The position numbers and the translations under genes are program-made. Positions 18,385-26,399 of a stretch of 64,000 nt of DNA are shown here, in pieces (within the stretch, counting starts at the first letter, position 1; the number at the start of each line of letters is the position of its first letter). The notes under the pieces are model-generated. The model saw only the letters and a program-made list of their open reading frames with translations, was not told where the DNA came from and made no database searches. Source of the stretch: CAWEQW01 sp963811365 (GTDB lineage: Bacteria > Actinomycetota > Actinomycetes > Propionibacteriales > Nocardioidaceae); the NCBI GenBank assembly GCA_963811365.1, contig CAWEQW010000005.1:124001-188000 (forward strand), read 5' to 3'.

Positions 18385-18392
18385 GTCTTCTC

Positions 18393-18590
18393 ATGGCAAT
18401 GAATCTCAGGCTCACAGACGAGGAGAGCGAGGCGCTGCGCGCAAAGGCCGAGCAGGAGGGCCGTTCGATGCAGGAGGTGGCCCGTGCTGCCATCGCCCAG
18501 TACGTCTCCGAGCGACCCCAGCGGCTGGCCGCCGCGATCGAGCGGGTGCGCACGGAGGATCGCGAACTCCTCGAGCGTCTCAGCAGGTGA
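18393..18590 (+). CDS. antitoxin of Doc-type toxin-antitoxin pair (ribbon-helix-helix type)
   Basis: 65 residues. The N-terminal half (MNLRLTDEESEALRAKAEQE, then GRSMQEVARAAIAQYVSE) has the beta-strand plus two-helix pattern of ribbon-helix-helix antitoxins. The C-terminal ~20 residues (RLAAAIERVRTEDRELLERL) would wrap the toxin. Its TGA overlaps the toxin's GTG start, the usual coupling for these pairs. A perfect palindrome sits immediately upstream. Confidence 0.8.
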   Translation: MAMNLRLTDEESEALRAKAEQEGRSMQEVARAAIAQYVSERPQRLAAAIERVRTEDRELLERLSR

Positions 18591-18976
18591 GTGCGGAAGA
18601 GCTCGACTTCCTCACCGTCGAGGACCTCTTGGACATCGCAGCGGGCGTGCTCGAGGAGGTAGCGGTGAGGGACGCCGGGCTCCTGGCCGCTGCCGCAGCG
18701 CGGCCGCGGGTCACGGTCTTCGGAGACGACGCCTACCCAACCTTCGAGGACAAGGCGGCCGCCCTCCTGCACTCGCTGGTGCGCAACCACGCACTCGTCG
18801 ACGGGAACAAGCGCCTCGCCTGGGCCGCCGCACGTGTCTTCCATCTGCTCAACGGACGGGACCTCACCTACACCGTCGAAGAGGCCGAGCGACTGATGCT
18901 CCAAGCCGCCGCCGGCGAACTCGATGGGCCAGACATTGCCGGCTGGCTGGGCACCCACAGCGCGTCTGCGTCATAG
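18587..18976 (+). CDS. doc: Doc-type (death-on-curing, Fic-fold) toxin
   Basis: 129 residues. The diagnostic Fic/Doc loop is HSLVRNHALVDGNKRLAW near residues 63-80, keeping the conserved NxxxxDGNKR core. DFLTVEDLLDIAAG at the start is also family-like. Doc toxins phosphorylate elongation factor Tu and arrest translation. The GTG at 18587 overlaps the antitoxin stop (GTGA). The pair lies just after the recombinase remnant, so it may be part of the same decayed mobile element. Confidence 0.85.
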   Translation: MSAEELDFLTVEDLLDIAAGVLEEVAVRDAGLLAAAAARPRVTVFGDDAYPTFEDKAAALLHSLVRNHALVDGNKRLAWAAARVFHLLNGRDLTYTVEEAERLMLQAAAGELDGPDIAGWLGTHSASAS

Positions 18977-19071
18977 CGCCGGGTCAGCGGCCGCGCTTTG
19001 CCCTCCGGCTTCAGCCGGCGACGCGGCGGAGGGCCCGGTCCAATACCAGCGAACGACAGTGCCAATCTGCT

Positions 19072-19098
19072 GCATGCATTCGCATGCATTCGCATGCA
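19072..19098. repeat. short tandem repeat, about 2.7 copies of a 10-mer
   Basis: The unit GCATGCATTC repeats, the last copy partial and ending in GCATGCAG, between the convergent Doc toxin and response-regulator genes. Each unit contains the palindrome GCATGC. Too short and irregular to be a CRISPR array; possibly slippage-generated or a protein-binding cluster. Confidence 0.6.
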
Positions 19099-19182
19099 GT
19101 GATTTTCCGGCGCAGTCTACCGGGATGGCAAGCAAACGGCGGCTTACCGGTCACACCACCCCTGCGCGCGGAACGACAGGCA

Positions 19183-19905
19183 TCACTCCGCCCCAAAACC
19201 GCGGTCGCGCGCCAGCAGCGCGACGGCGACTCGGTCCGGGACCGACAGGCGAACCAGCAGCGCTGACACCTGGTTGCGCACGGTCTTGTCGGAGACCTCC
19301 ATCTCGCGAGCGATCCGGGCATTGCTGAGCCCACTGGCCACCAGTTGGGCGAGCCTGCGTTCGCGGTCGGTGAGCTGGTCGAACGGCGCCGGCCACGCGG
19401 TGTCACCAGCGGGGTGTGCTCGGAACGCGTCGGGACCGACTCCTGCTCCCAAGACGACGCCGCCGTTGGCGACCAGGTGCAGCGCGTCGACGACGTCGGC
19501 CGGGTCGGTCGACTTCAACAGGTAGCCGCGTGCGCCGGCAGAGAGCGCGTCGGCGACCGCAACCTCATCGAGCACCATTGTGAGGATCAGCACCGCTGCC
19601 TCGGGACGCGCCCTCAGCAGAGCGCGGGTGGTCTCGATTCCGTCCATCGCTGCACCGGTGCTCCCCATGCCTGGAGCCGAGGAGGGCAAGCTGTGCAGGC
19701 GCAGGTCCATCGACACGACGTCGACGTGTTCGGTTACGGCCAGCCGGACTGCGGTCGGGCCGCCCGACGCCTCATGGACAGCGCCGACCCAGGGCTCCAC
19801 ACTGAGTACGGACGCGAGCCCTCGACGCACGATCGGGTGGTCGTCCACGACGAGCACCGTGCGGGGACCGGAGTGCTGTGGCGGACCGTTTGACGTCGGG
19901 CTCAT
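19183..19905 (-). CDS. LuxR/NarL-family two-component response regulator
   Basis: 240 residues. The receiver domain has DD near 21 and phospho-acceptor Asp67 in VVSMDLRL, plus LLKSTDPADVVDAL with the conserved Lys. The C-terminal LuxR helix-turn-helix reads LTDRERRLAQLVASGLSNAR, then EMEVSDKTVRNQVSALLVRL. An unusual Ser/Gly-rich stretch of about 15 residues follows the phospho-Asp, before the MDGIETTRALL helix. Start 19905 has GGGAGGG about 9 bases upstream. It is divergent from the sensor-kinase operon and is surely its partner. Confidence 0.88.
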   Translation of the reverse strand: MSPTSNGPPQHSGPRTVLVVDDHPIVRRGLASVLSVEPWVGAVHEASGGPTAVRLAVTEHVDVVSMDLRLHSLPSSAPGMGSTGAAMDGIETTRALLRARPEAAVLILTMVLDEVAVADALSAGARGYLLKSTDPADVVDALHLVANGGVVLGAGVGPDAFRAHPAGDTAWPAPFDQLTDRERRLAQLVASGLSNARIAREMEVSDKTVRNQVSALLVRLSVPDRVAVALLARDRGFGAE

Positions 19906-19978
19906 CGCGGTCGCCCTCCCTGCTTGGGCCGGTGGCGGCGCGCCTTCTCGCACGAGCCACTTGGAGAGAAGGTACCCA

Positions 19979-20494
19979 ATGCGGGTTCAACCTGACGACC
20001 TCGTCATCACCCTCGGCGGCCGGCCCGCTCCCGGTGTCCTCAACGTGGCCAAGGCCCGCGACACCATCGAGCACATCCGCGACCACGTCGCTGCCGCCGG
20101 CCAGGGGGTCATCGTGCACCCGTTCCCGCACGGGCCGGTCCCGGTGCTTGACCGTGAGCTGAGGTTCTATCTGTCCTCCGGGGAGCGGCTGGCCCTTCGG
20201 GTCGCGCCGAACTGGAGCACCCTCAGCCTGGAGACCATGGACGACGACGACGACGGCGAGGTCGGAGGGGCAGCGCAGCTGCGCGCCCAGGTCGACGCGG
20301 TGTTGACCGCCCAGGCGCCGACCATCGATCAGATCTTCGACCAGCACCACGAGGACCCGCCGCAGCTTCCGCCGCCAGGCACCTGGCAGGAGGAGCTCGA
20401 CTACCTGTACGAGGCGTTCGACCTGTGGTTCGTCAACGAGCCGGACCGGCGGGGCTTCTGGCACAACCTGTTCGTCCACGGCGGCCACCCGTGA
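19979..20494 (+). CDS. conserved-looking hypothetical protein, first gene of kinase operon
   Basis: 171 residues, soluble, with no motif I can name. It starts MRVQPDDLVITLGGRPAPGV and holds an acidic run (MDDDDDGE) and a proline-rich patch (DPPQLPPPGTW). Its stop TGA overlaps the GTG start of the histidine kinase, so the two are translated together at a fixed ratio, suggesting a physical or regulatory link. A good GGAGAGAAGG ribosome site supports ATG 19979. Confidence 0.7.
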   Translation: MRVQPDDLVITLGGRPAPGVLNVAKARDTIEHIRDHVAAAGQGVIVHPFPHGPVPVLDRELRFYLSSGERLALRVAPNWSTLSLETMDDDDDGEVGGAAQLRAQVDAVLTAQAPTIDQIFDQHHEDPPQLPPPGTWQEELDYLYEAFDLWFVNEPDRRGFWHNLFVHGGHP

Positions 20495-22536
20495 GCGCGG
20501 CGGCGGCGACCTTGACGGGCCGTGTCGCCCCGCGCCACGAGGGGCCGGTGCTGTGTGCTGCGTTCGCCCTGTCTCTGACGGTCCTCGGACTAGTCGGTGT
20601 GGCCGTCCAGCACGCCGGATTCATCGGCGACGGGGTCCTCAGCCCGGTCTCCGCGCTCGCCTACGGCGTGCTCGGCCCGTGGATCTGGCTGCGAGGGTCG
20701 GTCGTGCTGGGCCGCCGGCTGGCCGTGGTCGGGGTCAGCGCCGGCCTGTCCTGGTGCGCGCAGGCGTGGTCGGACAACGTGGTCGCAGCCTGGGTGTCGC
20801 AGTGGGCGTGGCTGCTGCCGGTTCTGCTGGTCCCGCTGGCTCTGACCCGATTCCCCGACGGTGAGCAGGTGCACGCCGGACGGCTGCTCATGGAACGCGT
20901 CCTGGCCGCCAGCACTGCGTTGGCGGTGACGTTGCTCGCGGTCGCCGCGCTGGCCGCTCCGCACACTTTGCTGACCGGGGCGTCGGACACGAAGCCGGCG
21001 TGGACCGCGTACTTCATCGACGCGGCGATCGTCAGCTGCCTCGTGTGGCTGGTCACGGTCCTGGCCCTGGTCGCCTCCGTCGCCCGGCAGTGCGTGACCG
21101 CTCAGGGTCAGCGGCGCTCGCAGATGCTCTGCCTGGTGGCGGCGGTCGCCGTCCTGGTACTCGCGGTCGTCGGCCTGGTCGTGCAGAGCGGGACCGTGTT
21201 CGAGGTCATCGCAGCACTGAGCTTGCCGGTCGGGTGTGCGCTGGCCGTGTTGCAGTACTCGCTGTACGACCTGGACCTGCTCGTGCACCGGCTGGCCGTC
21301 TGGGTGGCGTTGACCGCGGTAGTGCTGGCGGCCGTCGTCGCAGTCGTCGGCCTGAGCTCGACGTCCCTGCCGTCCGGGTGGTCCAAGACGGTCCAGGTGG
21401 TGTTGCTGGTCGCGCTGGTGCTGGTGGTAGACCCGCTGCGACGGTGGCTGCAGACGAGGGTAGACCGGCTGCTGTTCGGGGACCGCAACCGTCCCGAGCG
21501 GGCGCTGAGCCGGCTCGGCGCAGGGGTGGGTGCCGCGGCAGCGCACCAGTCCGCGGAACAGCTGTGCGCGTCGGTCGGAGGCACCCTCGCCGTCCCATGG
21601 GTGGCGGTCCGCAGCGTCGACGGCCGGATCGACGCCTCGTGGGGGAGGACGACTTCGGCGCCGGTGGACGTGCGGCTCGAGCTGGGTGGCGTCGTGGTCG
21701 GTTCGCTGTCGCTGTGCCCGAGGCGGGCGGGCGAGCGGTTCACGGCCGGTGAGATGAAGCTGGTTTCGAGCATGGCCGCGCAGGTGGCGGTCGCCGTCCA
21801 GGCGCTCGCTCTCGCCGCGCAGCTGCAGGATGCTCGCGAGCGCCTGGTCGCTTCTAGGGAAGCGGAGCGCAAGCGGCTGCGTGACGACCTGCACGACGGT
21901 CTGGGCCCTGCGCTGGTCGGTGTCCGGATGCAGGTGCACGCGCTGCGTGGTGGTCGCGGGACAGCGCCACGGCAAGCGTCTGAGTCGTCATCTCAGGCGG
22001 CGCGGCTGCTGGAGCAGGTCGATGTCGATCTCGAGCGGTGTGTGGGGGAGGTGTCGAGGGTCGTCGATGGCCTTCGCCCTGCCGCCCTCGACTCCGGCCT
22101 CCTGGCTGCGTTGGAAGCCGAGGCGCAGCGGCTGGCAGTCGGCGGGCTAGACGTGCGCGTCGAAGCTGGCCCGGCTGCGAACGCTGCCGTCGCTACGCCG
22201 GGAGCGTTGCCGGCCGGCGTCGAGACTGCCGCGTACCGGATTGTGTGCGAGGCGATGGCGAATGCGGCCCAGCACGCCCACGCCGGGCACGTGCACGTGC
22301 TGCTGGAAGTCCATTCGGCGGGCCAGAAGCCCGGTCCGGGTGAGCTGACCGTCCGCGTTAGCGATGACGGTGTCGGGGTCGTCCAACCGCGTGACGGCGG
22401 CGTCGGGATGGGCTCGATGCGCGACCGCGCCGAAGAGCTCGGCGGCGTCCTCGCTGTCGACGCCGCACCCGGGAAGGGGTGCACCGTGCAAGCCATGCTG
22501 CCGGTTCAGCCGGCGATTTCGCTGCTCCCCACCTAA
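20491..22536 (+). CDS. membrane sensor histidine kinase, NarL/DegS (HisKA_3) class
   Basis: 681 residues. About eight hydrophobic segments fill the N-terminal ~310 residues. A GAF-like region (SVGGTLAVPWVAVRSVDG) follows. The dimerisation/phosphoacceptor motif is RLRDDLHDGLGPALVGVR with His near residue 468, and the HATPase domain reads YRIVCEAMANAAQHAHAGH, then SDDGVGVV and GVGMGSMRDRAEELGG. The GTG start overlaps the upstream stop. The signal is unknown; the many membrane helices suggest a membrane or lipid-phase stimulus. It should phosphorylate the divergent LuxR-type regulator at 19183. Confidence 0.88.
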   Translation: MSAAAATLTGRVAPRHEGPVLCAAFALSLTVLGLVGVAVQHAGFIGDGVLSPVSALAYGVLGPWIWLRGSVVLGRRLAVVGVSAGLSWCAQAWSDNVVAAWVSQWAWLLPVLLVPLALTRFPDGEQVHAGRLLMERVLAASTALAVTLLAVAALAAPHTLLTGASDTKPAWTAYFIDAAIVSCLVWLVTVLALVASVARQCVTAQGQRRSQMLCLVAAVAVLVLAVVGLVVQSGTVFEVIAALSLPVGCALAVLQYSLYDLDLLVHRLAVWVALTAVVLAAVVAVVGLSSTSLPSGWSKTVQVVLLVALVLVVDPLRRWLQTRVDRLLFGDRNRPERALSRLGAGVGAAAAHQSAEQLCASVGGTLAVPWVAVRSVDGRIDASWGRTTSAPVDVRLELGGVVVGSLSLCPRRAGERFTAGEMKLVSSMAAQVAVAVQALALAAQLQDARERLVASREAERKRLRDDLHDGLGPALVGVRMQVHALRGGRGTAPRQASESSSQAARLLEQVDVDLERCVGEVSRVVDGLRPAALDSGLLAALEAEAQRLAVGGLDVRVEAGPAANAAVATPGALPAGVETAAYRIVCEAMANAAQHAHAGHVHVLLEVHSAGQKPGPGELTVRVSDDGVGVVQPRDGGVGMGSMRDRAEELGGVLAVDAAPGKGCTVQAMLPVQPAISLLPT

Positions 22537-22678
22537 GACCACCGGGCAGGGACATCGTCCCGGCGATGATGGGACTTGCGCCCGGACGGCGGGACAGTGC
22601 GCCCGCAACTCTCCTTGCGTGGCCGAGACAGATCGGCTGCGGAAGGCGCGCCAACAGCGCCACAAGGAGGAGATTCAG

Positions 22679-23410
22679 ATGCGTAGGAAGCTCATTGCCT
22701 CAGCGACCACCGCGGCCGTCGCCGCCGTGGTCGCATCGGCCTTCGGGGCCTCCGCTCCCGCCCAGGCGCTGCCGTGCGCGTCCTGCGGCGACGGGGGAGG
22801 CGGTGGCACCGGCGGTGGCACGAAGCCGAAGTACCTGCCGGACACGACCCCTCGCAACGTCACCTACAAGCTCGTCTCGGTCAGGGCCAACGACACCGAG
22901 GACATCTTCGGCGGCGACGAGCTCTACCTGGCCGGTGGGCTGCGCCTCGGCACGGCGGAGCAGAACGTGTCGATGGCACCGACCGAGATCACGCCCGGTC
23001 AGTCCCTGCCGATCGGCGCCACCGTCTCGGCGACCGGCGTCAAGGGGGACGTGCACATGGGGCCGGTGCTTACCGTCAAGGACCAGGACTTCGCAACCGA
23101 CTGGCACGCGTACGGGCCGGCCATCACTACCGTCGGGGCAGCCATCTACAGCGCTGCGATGCTCTTCCCGCCGACGGCCCCGTTCGCGCTCGCTGCCGCT
23201 CCGGCAGTGGGGGCCGCCTACGCCGTCTTCAACGCGGTCGCGTTGTCCGACACCGACGACATCCTCGCCGACCAGATCTCGGTCGACCGCAAGGTGGGCG
23301 ACTTCCCGGTGGGTACCTCGACCCAGTCGTTCAAGGTCGCCAACGTCTCCATCCCGTGGTACTCAGACTGGGACTACGACTTCACGTACCAGGTCACGGT
23401 GTCCCAGTGA
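22679..23410 (+). CDS. secreted protein of unknown function
   Basis: 243 residues. A Sec signal peptide is clear (MRRKLIASATTAAVAAVV, cleavage after APAQA), followed by CASCGDGGGGGTGGGTKP. The mature part is rich in Gly, Thr and Asp and has a hydrophobic segment near 160-185 (AAIYSAAMLFPPTAPFAL, then AAAPAVGAAYAVF), perhaps a hairpin that meets the membrane. An ideal AAGGAGGAG ribosome site precedes ATG 22679. It lies downstream of the histidine kinase and is coupled to the next secreted gene. Confidence 0.75.
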   Translation: MRRKLIASATTAAVAAVVASAFGASAPAQALPCASCGDGGGGGTGGGTKPKYLPDTTPRNVTYKLVSVRANDTEDIFGGDELYLAGGLRLGTAEQNVSMAPTEITPGQSLPIGATVSATGVKGDVHMGPVLTVKDQDFATDWHAYGPAITTVGAAIYSAAMLFPPTAPFALAAAPAVGAAYAVFNAVALSDTDDILADQISVDRKVGDFPVGTSTQSFKVANVSIPWYSDWDYDFTYQVTVSQ

Positions 23411-23955
23411 AGCTTCGTCTGCGTCTGGCGGCGGCGGCCCTTGTGGTCGCCGCCGTCGGCGCCCTCAGCGCAGGCTCGGCGTCCGGTGCGGTGAACGCAG
23501 CCGAGCCGTCCTACCCGACCACGTCCACGAAGGTGTCCGCGGACGGGATGTGGCGGGCGAGCGCGAACGCGTGGACGACGAACCTGGTCGCGGTCAAGAT
23601 TATCGGGGTGACCGTGACCGTCCAGCACAAGGAGTGGGTGTGCACCGGCCCGTTCTGCTGGGGCGGTCACGTCTGGCAGTGGGTCGACAGGCCCGCGTCG
23701 TCCATCTCGATCCGCAACGGGTACACCCCTTTCCCGGTAACCGACCCGCGCCCGTGCCCGCCAGCCAACTGCATCCCGCCGGCACCCACCCGCAACTGCT
23801 ACGCGTCCGGGAAGTCGTCGCTGCAGTGCCTGGACTGGGCCGTGTTCACCGGCCCCGCCCAGCTGAACATCAAGTCGGTGGTCGGCACCGCACAGGTCGT
23901 GGTGCCCGGTGCGACGTTGGGGCTCGGCCCAGTCTCCGACTCGTTCTGGTTCTGA
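23407..23955 (+). CDS. secreted Cys/Trp-rich protein of unknown function
   Basis: 182 residues starting at GTG 23407, which overlaps the stop of the upstream secreted gene. A signal peptide covers residues ~1-28 (LRLAAAALVVAAVGALSAGS, then ASGA). The mature protein has six Cys (WVCTGPFCWGGHVWQW; PCPPANC; NCYASG; LQC), presumably disulphide-bonded outside the cell. The C-terminus is hydrophobic and aromatic (GLGPVSDSFWF). Function unknown; translational coupling points to a two-protein secreted complex. Confidence 0.73.
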   Translation: MKLRLRLAAAALVVAAVGALSAGSASGAVNAAEPSYPTTSTKVSADGMWRASANAWTTNLVAVKIIGVTVTVQHKEWVCTGPFCWGGHVWQWVDRPASSISIRNGYTPFPVTDPRPCPPANCIPPAPTRNCYASGKSSLQCLDWAVFTGPAQLNIKSVVGTAQVVVPGATLGLGPVSDSFWF

Positions 23956-24215
23956 CGTGGACAGCAATGCACACGAGCCCCGCGCTTCGGCTCGCAGGGC
24001 GCCGCCAAGGCCCCCGCCGCCGCGAGCCCGCAGCCGAAGATCCTGACGTCGGGGACAATTGAGCAATTGGCTGGAGCGGTGCATTGCATCCGATGTTCCA
24101 ATCGACATCCGTCGGCCAACCGGTTCCACCGTCCCAGCCGTTGTAGAGGTAGCGCGACTGAAGCCACGTCTTTCCCCCGCGTTCGCGCCCACCGTGAGCC
24201 CGGGCAGGAGTTGCG

Positions 24216-24860
24216 TCATGTGCTGCGTTTGGCCGTGCGGTCACGGACCTGGGTTGTTCCGGTTGAGGTGGTGGCGGTGTCGAGGATGGCGTGAGCCGCG
24301 TGCACGGTCACGGCCCTGGCTCGAGCGGGAGTGAGGCCGCGTACGTCGAGGAGGGCGATGAAGGCTTCCCAGCCGATGACCAGGGTCAGTGCGGAGACGA
24401 GATCGGCATGTGCTCGCTGACTCATCCCAGCGCGGCATGGCTCGACCGCCCACTCGATCCAGCCGACCCTGCGATGGCCTCGTCGGGGCTGCCCCTCGGC
24501 GGGGGTGGGCATGTCGGTGGTCAGCTTGACCAGCTTGCGGCCGAGGGGCAGGGAGCTGTCCATGGTGGTGAACAGCTCAGTGACCAGGGTGTCGAGTCGA
24601 GCGTGCGGGTCATTGGACGTCTGGGCTCGCAGGGCCGCGTCTACGCCCGTGTTGAGGGAGCCGAGGGTCGCATCGAGGACCAACTGGTCCAACGTCGGGT
24701 AGTAGAGGTAAACGGTCCGTCGGGATACCTCAGCCGCGGCAGCGATCTCGTTGACGGAGGGCTCGGCCCCGGAGCGCAGCAGTTCGACGGTGGCGTCGAG
24801 GATCGCCCGTCGGGTACGTCGGCGTTGGGCGACGCGGCCTGTCTGCTGGTCCTCGGTCAT
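24216..24860 (-). CDS. TetR-family transcriptional repressor
   Basis: 214 residues. The TetR DNA-binding domain lies at residues ~15-60: RAILDATVELLRSGAEPSVN, then EIAAAAEVSRRTVYLYYPT. The C-terminal ligand-binding region is diverged. ATG 24860 has GGAAGGA upstream. The divergent gene at 24973 encodes an ABM-type monooxygenase; two inverted repeats lie between them, so autoregulation and control of that gene are likely. Confidence 0.87.
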   Translation of the reverse strand: MTEDQQTGRVAQRRRTRRAILDATVELLRSGAEPSVNEIAAAAEVSRRTVYLYYPTLDQLVLDATLGSLNTGVDAALRAQTSNDPHARLDTLVTELFTTMDSSLPLGRKLVKLTTDMPTPAEGQPRRGHRRVGWIEWAVEPCRAGMSQRAHADLVSALTLVIGWEAFIALLDVRGLTPARARAVTVHAAHAILDTATTSTGTTQVRDRTAKRST

Positions 24861-24899
24861 CACGGTCCTTCCGGTCTTGACAGAGCGGTAACGGTCACC

Positions 24900-24936
24900 C
24901 ACTATACCGCTGTGTAGTGATTGCACACTAGTGCAA
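24900..24936. promoter_or_regulatory. two inverted repeats, probable TetR operators
   Basis: CACTA-10 bases-TAGTG at 24900-24919 is followed directly by TTGCAC-ACTA-GTGCAA at 24921-24936. Both lie in the 112-base divergent region between the TetR gene and the ABM-domain gene. The motif ACTA/TAGTG recurs in both. Confidence 0.55.
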
Positions 24937-24972
24937 CAAGATCGAGCGACACACCACATGAGAGGACCAACC

Positions 24973-25350
24973 ATGACCGAGCAGACGACCTCGCCGGAGA
25001 TCGGTGCCGAGCATCGGACCGCCCCGCCAGGTGCGGCACCCGCCACCGGACCCGTCACCCTCATCAACAGCTTCCAGGTGGCCCCCGGACGCGACGCCGC
25101 CTTCCGCGACCTGTGGGGCGAGACCAGCCGCTACTTCGTCGCCCGACCCGGGTTCGTGTCGCTGCGCCTCCATCGCGCCGTGGACGACGACGCCCCCTAC
25201 CGCTGGGTGAACGTCGCAGTGTGGGAGTCCGAGGCCGACTTCCGGGCGGCACATGGAACCGAGCAGTTCCGAACCCTGGTGACGGCCCCAGGGTGGTCGG
25301 AGTTCCCCAGCATGCCGGCCCTGTTCGAGGTCGACACCGAGGTCGGATAG
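24973..25350 (+). CDS. antibiotic-biosynthesis-monooxygenase (ABM) domain protein
   Basis: 125 residues. After a ~28-residue polar N-terminus, the ABM ferredoxin-like fold runs TLINSFQVAPGRDAAFRDLW, YFVARPGFVSLRLHRAVDD, YRWVNVAVWESEADFRAA. Such small proteins are cofactorless oxygenases, quinol monooxygenases or haem-degrading enzymes; the substrate is not predictable. AGAGGACC precedes ATG 24973; an in-frame ATG at 24958 is possible. Probably induced through the divergent TetR protein. Confidence 0.82.
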   Translation: MTEQTTSPEIGAEHRTAPPGAAPATGPVTLINSFQVAPGRDAAFRDLWGETSRYFVARPGFVSLRLHRAVDDDAPYRWVNVAVWESEADFRAAHGTEQFRTLVTAPGWSEFPSMPALFEVDTEVG

Positions 25351-25439
25351 GCCGCGTCCAGACACCACGCGAGACACCGAGGCCCGTCTTTCGCCGCCCG
25401 CCTGGATACCGCGCTCGCCGACGCACCACGCCGAGCCGT

Positions 25440-25758
25440 GGGTCCACCCCGCTGGGTCTGCACAAGGCGGGCAAGGACCGGTGGGCTGCTGCTCGCGATG
25501 TCGGCGAGGTGCTGGGTCTGCCGAAGGCGGTGCCTCCGGTCCGTTCGCCGAACTGAAGTTGGCAACGCCTTGAGCCTGGACTTCATGGAGGCCGAAGGCG
25601 AGATTCACGGCCAGCACTACGCCTTCCTGGTCAGCGAGAGTGAGTTCGACCTGATCCTGGGGTCGCCTGCGCGACAGCGGCCGCCGCGAGTGGTGGGCGG
25701 ACCCCTTCCAGCGCCAACCTCACGAGATCAACACGCCAGCGGGAACCGGCGACGTCGG
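25440..25758 (+). pseudogene. VOC-family (glyoxalase/bleomycin-resistance-like) remnant
   Basis: Pieces of one VOC protein appear in successive frames: VGEVLGLPKAVPP, GPFAELKL, then GNALSLDFMEAEGEIHGQHY and AFLVSESEFDLIL, then EWWADPFQRQPHEINTPAG ending at a TGA. At least two indels (near 25550 and 25664) break the frame, and the C-terminal part with the last metal ligand is absent. The order and spacing match an intact family member, so this is a decayed gene. Confidence 0.68.
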
Positions 25759-25796
25759 TTGAGCCGACCCGCAGAGATCGTCGGCGCAAGATCTGA

Positions 25797-25817
25797 TGTG
25801 GCATGATTGTGGCATGA
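25797..25817 (+). promoter_or_regulatory. direct repeat overlapping the antitoxin start
   Basis: TGTGGCATGA occurs at 25797-25806 and again at 25808-25817; the second copy contains the ATG of the antitoxin gene at 25814. One helical turn apart, the two copies could be an operator for the antitoxin and would also block initiation. Confidence 0.45.
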
Positions 25818-26050
25818 GTCGCACACGTTTGAGCACGACCGTGGATGCAGATCTCCTGCAACACGCCCGTCGGGCGCGTGCCGGCGTCACCGATGCAGCG
25901 CTCATCGACGCGGCCCTCGAAGCCCTCCTTGCTCGCCACCGTGCCGCAGAAGTGGACGCGAGTTACGACGCCTACGACGACCACCCGCTCGATGAGCCGG
26001 ACGAGTGGGGCGACCTGGCGTCATTCCGGCAAGCCGCCTCGGCCACGTGA
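25814..26050 (+). CDS. MazE-like antitoxin
   Basis: 78 residues. The N-terminus (MSRTRLSTTVDADLLQHARR) is a ribbon-helix-helix-type DNA-binding segment, followed by a helix of Ala/Leu (AALIDAALEALLARH). The acidic C-terminal tail (DASYDAYDDHPLDEPDEWGD) is typical of antitoxins that occupy a MazF groove. It overlaps the toxin start by 4 bases (GTGA). Confidence 0.8.
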   Translation: MSRTRLSTTVDADLLQHARRARAGVTDAALIDAALEALLARHRAAEVDASYDAYDDHPLDEPDEWGDLASFRQAASAT

Positions 26051-26376
26051 GCGCACTGCCGGCGCGGGGTGAGCTTTGGTGGTGCGAGATCGCCGAAATC
26101 GGCCGGCGCCCGGTTGTCGTCCTGTCACGTGACGCAGCGATCCCACGGCTGGGGCGAGCACTCGTCGCGCCGTGCACGACGACGCTCAGAGGGCTTCCCA
26201 GCGAAGTCGTCCTCGAGCCGGGCGAGGACCCGGTTCCTCGCCGCTCAGCCGTAAACCTGGACTCCGTCGAAAGCGTCTCGGTCTCACTGCTTGTCACGCG
26301 ACTCGGCCGATTGGCCGACTCGCGAATGCATGAAGTCTGCCGTGCCCTGGCGGTCGCAGTCGACTGCCAACGGTGA
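26047..26376 (+). CDS. mazF: MazF/PemK-type endoribonuclease toxin
   Basis: 109 residues. The MazF fold is recognised from the start (ARGELWWCEIAEIGRRPVVV), then LSRDAAIPRLGRALVAPCTT, and the conserved SAVNLDSVESVSVSLLVTRL, where the catalytic region lies. Such toxins cut single-stranded RNA at short motifs. The GTG start is fused to the antitoxin stop, the usual arrangement. No disruption is visible, so the pair is probably functional. Confidence 0.87.
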   Translation: MSALPARGELWWCEIAEIGRRPVVVLSRDAAIPRLGRALVAPCTTTLRGLPSEVVLEPGEDPVPRRSAVNLDSVESVSVSLLVTRLGRLADSRMHEVCRALAVAVDCQR

Positions 26377-26399
26377 CACGGAGCATGCAGCACGCTGCT

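Noticed and set aside
19072..19098. Tandem 10-mers considered as a CRISPR remnant
   Set aside because: Units are adjacent without spacers, too short, and there are no cas genes nearby.
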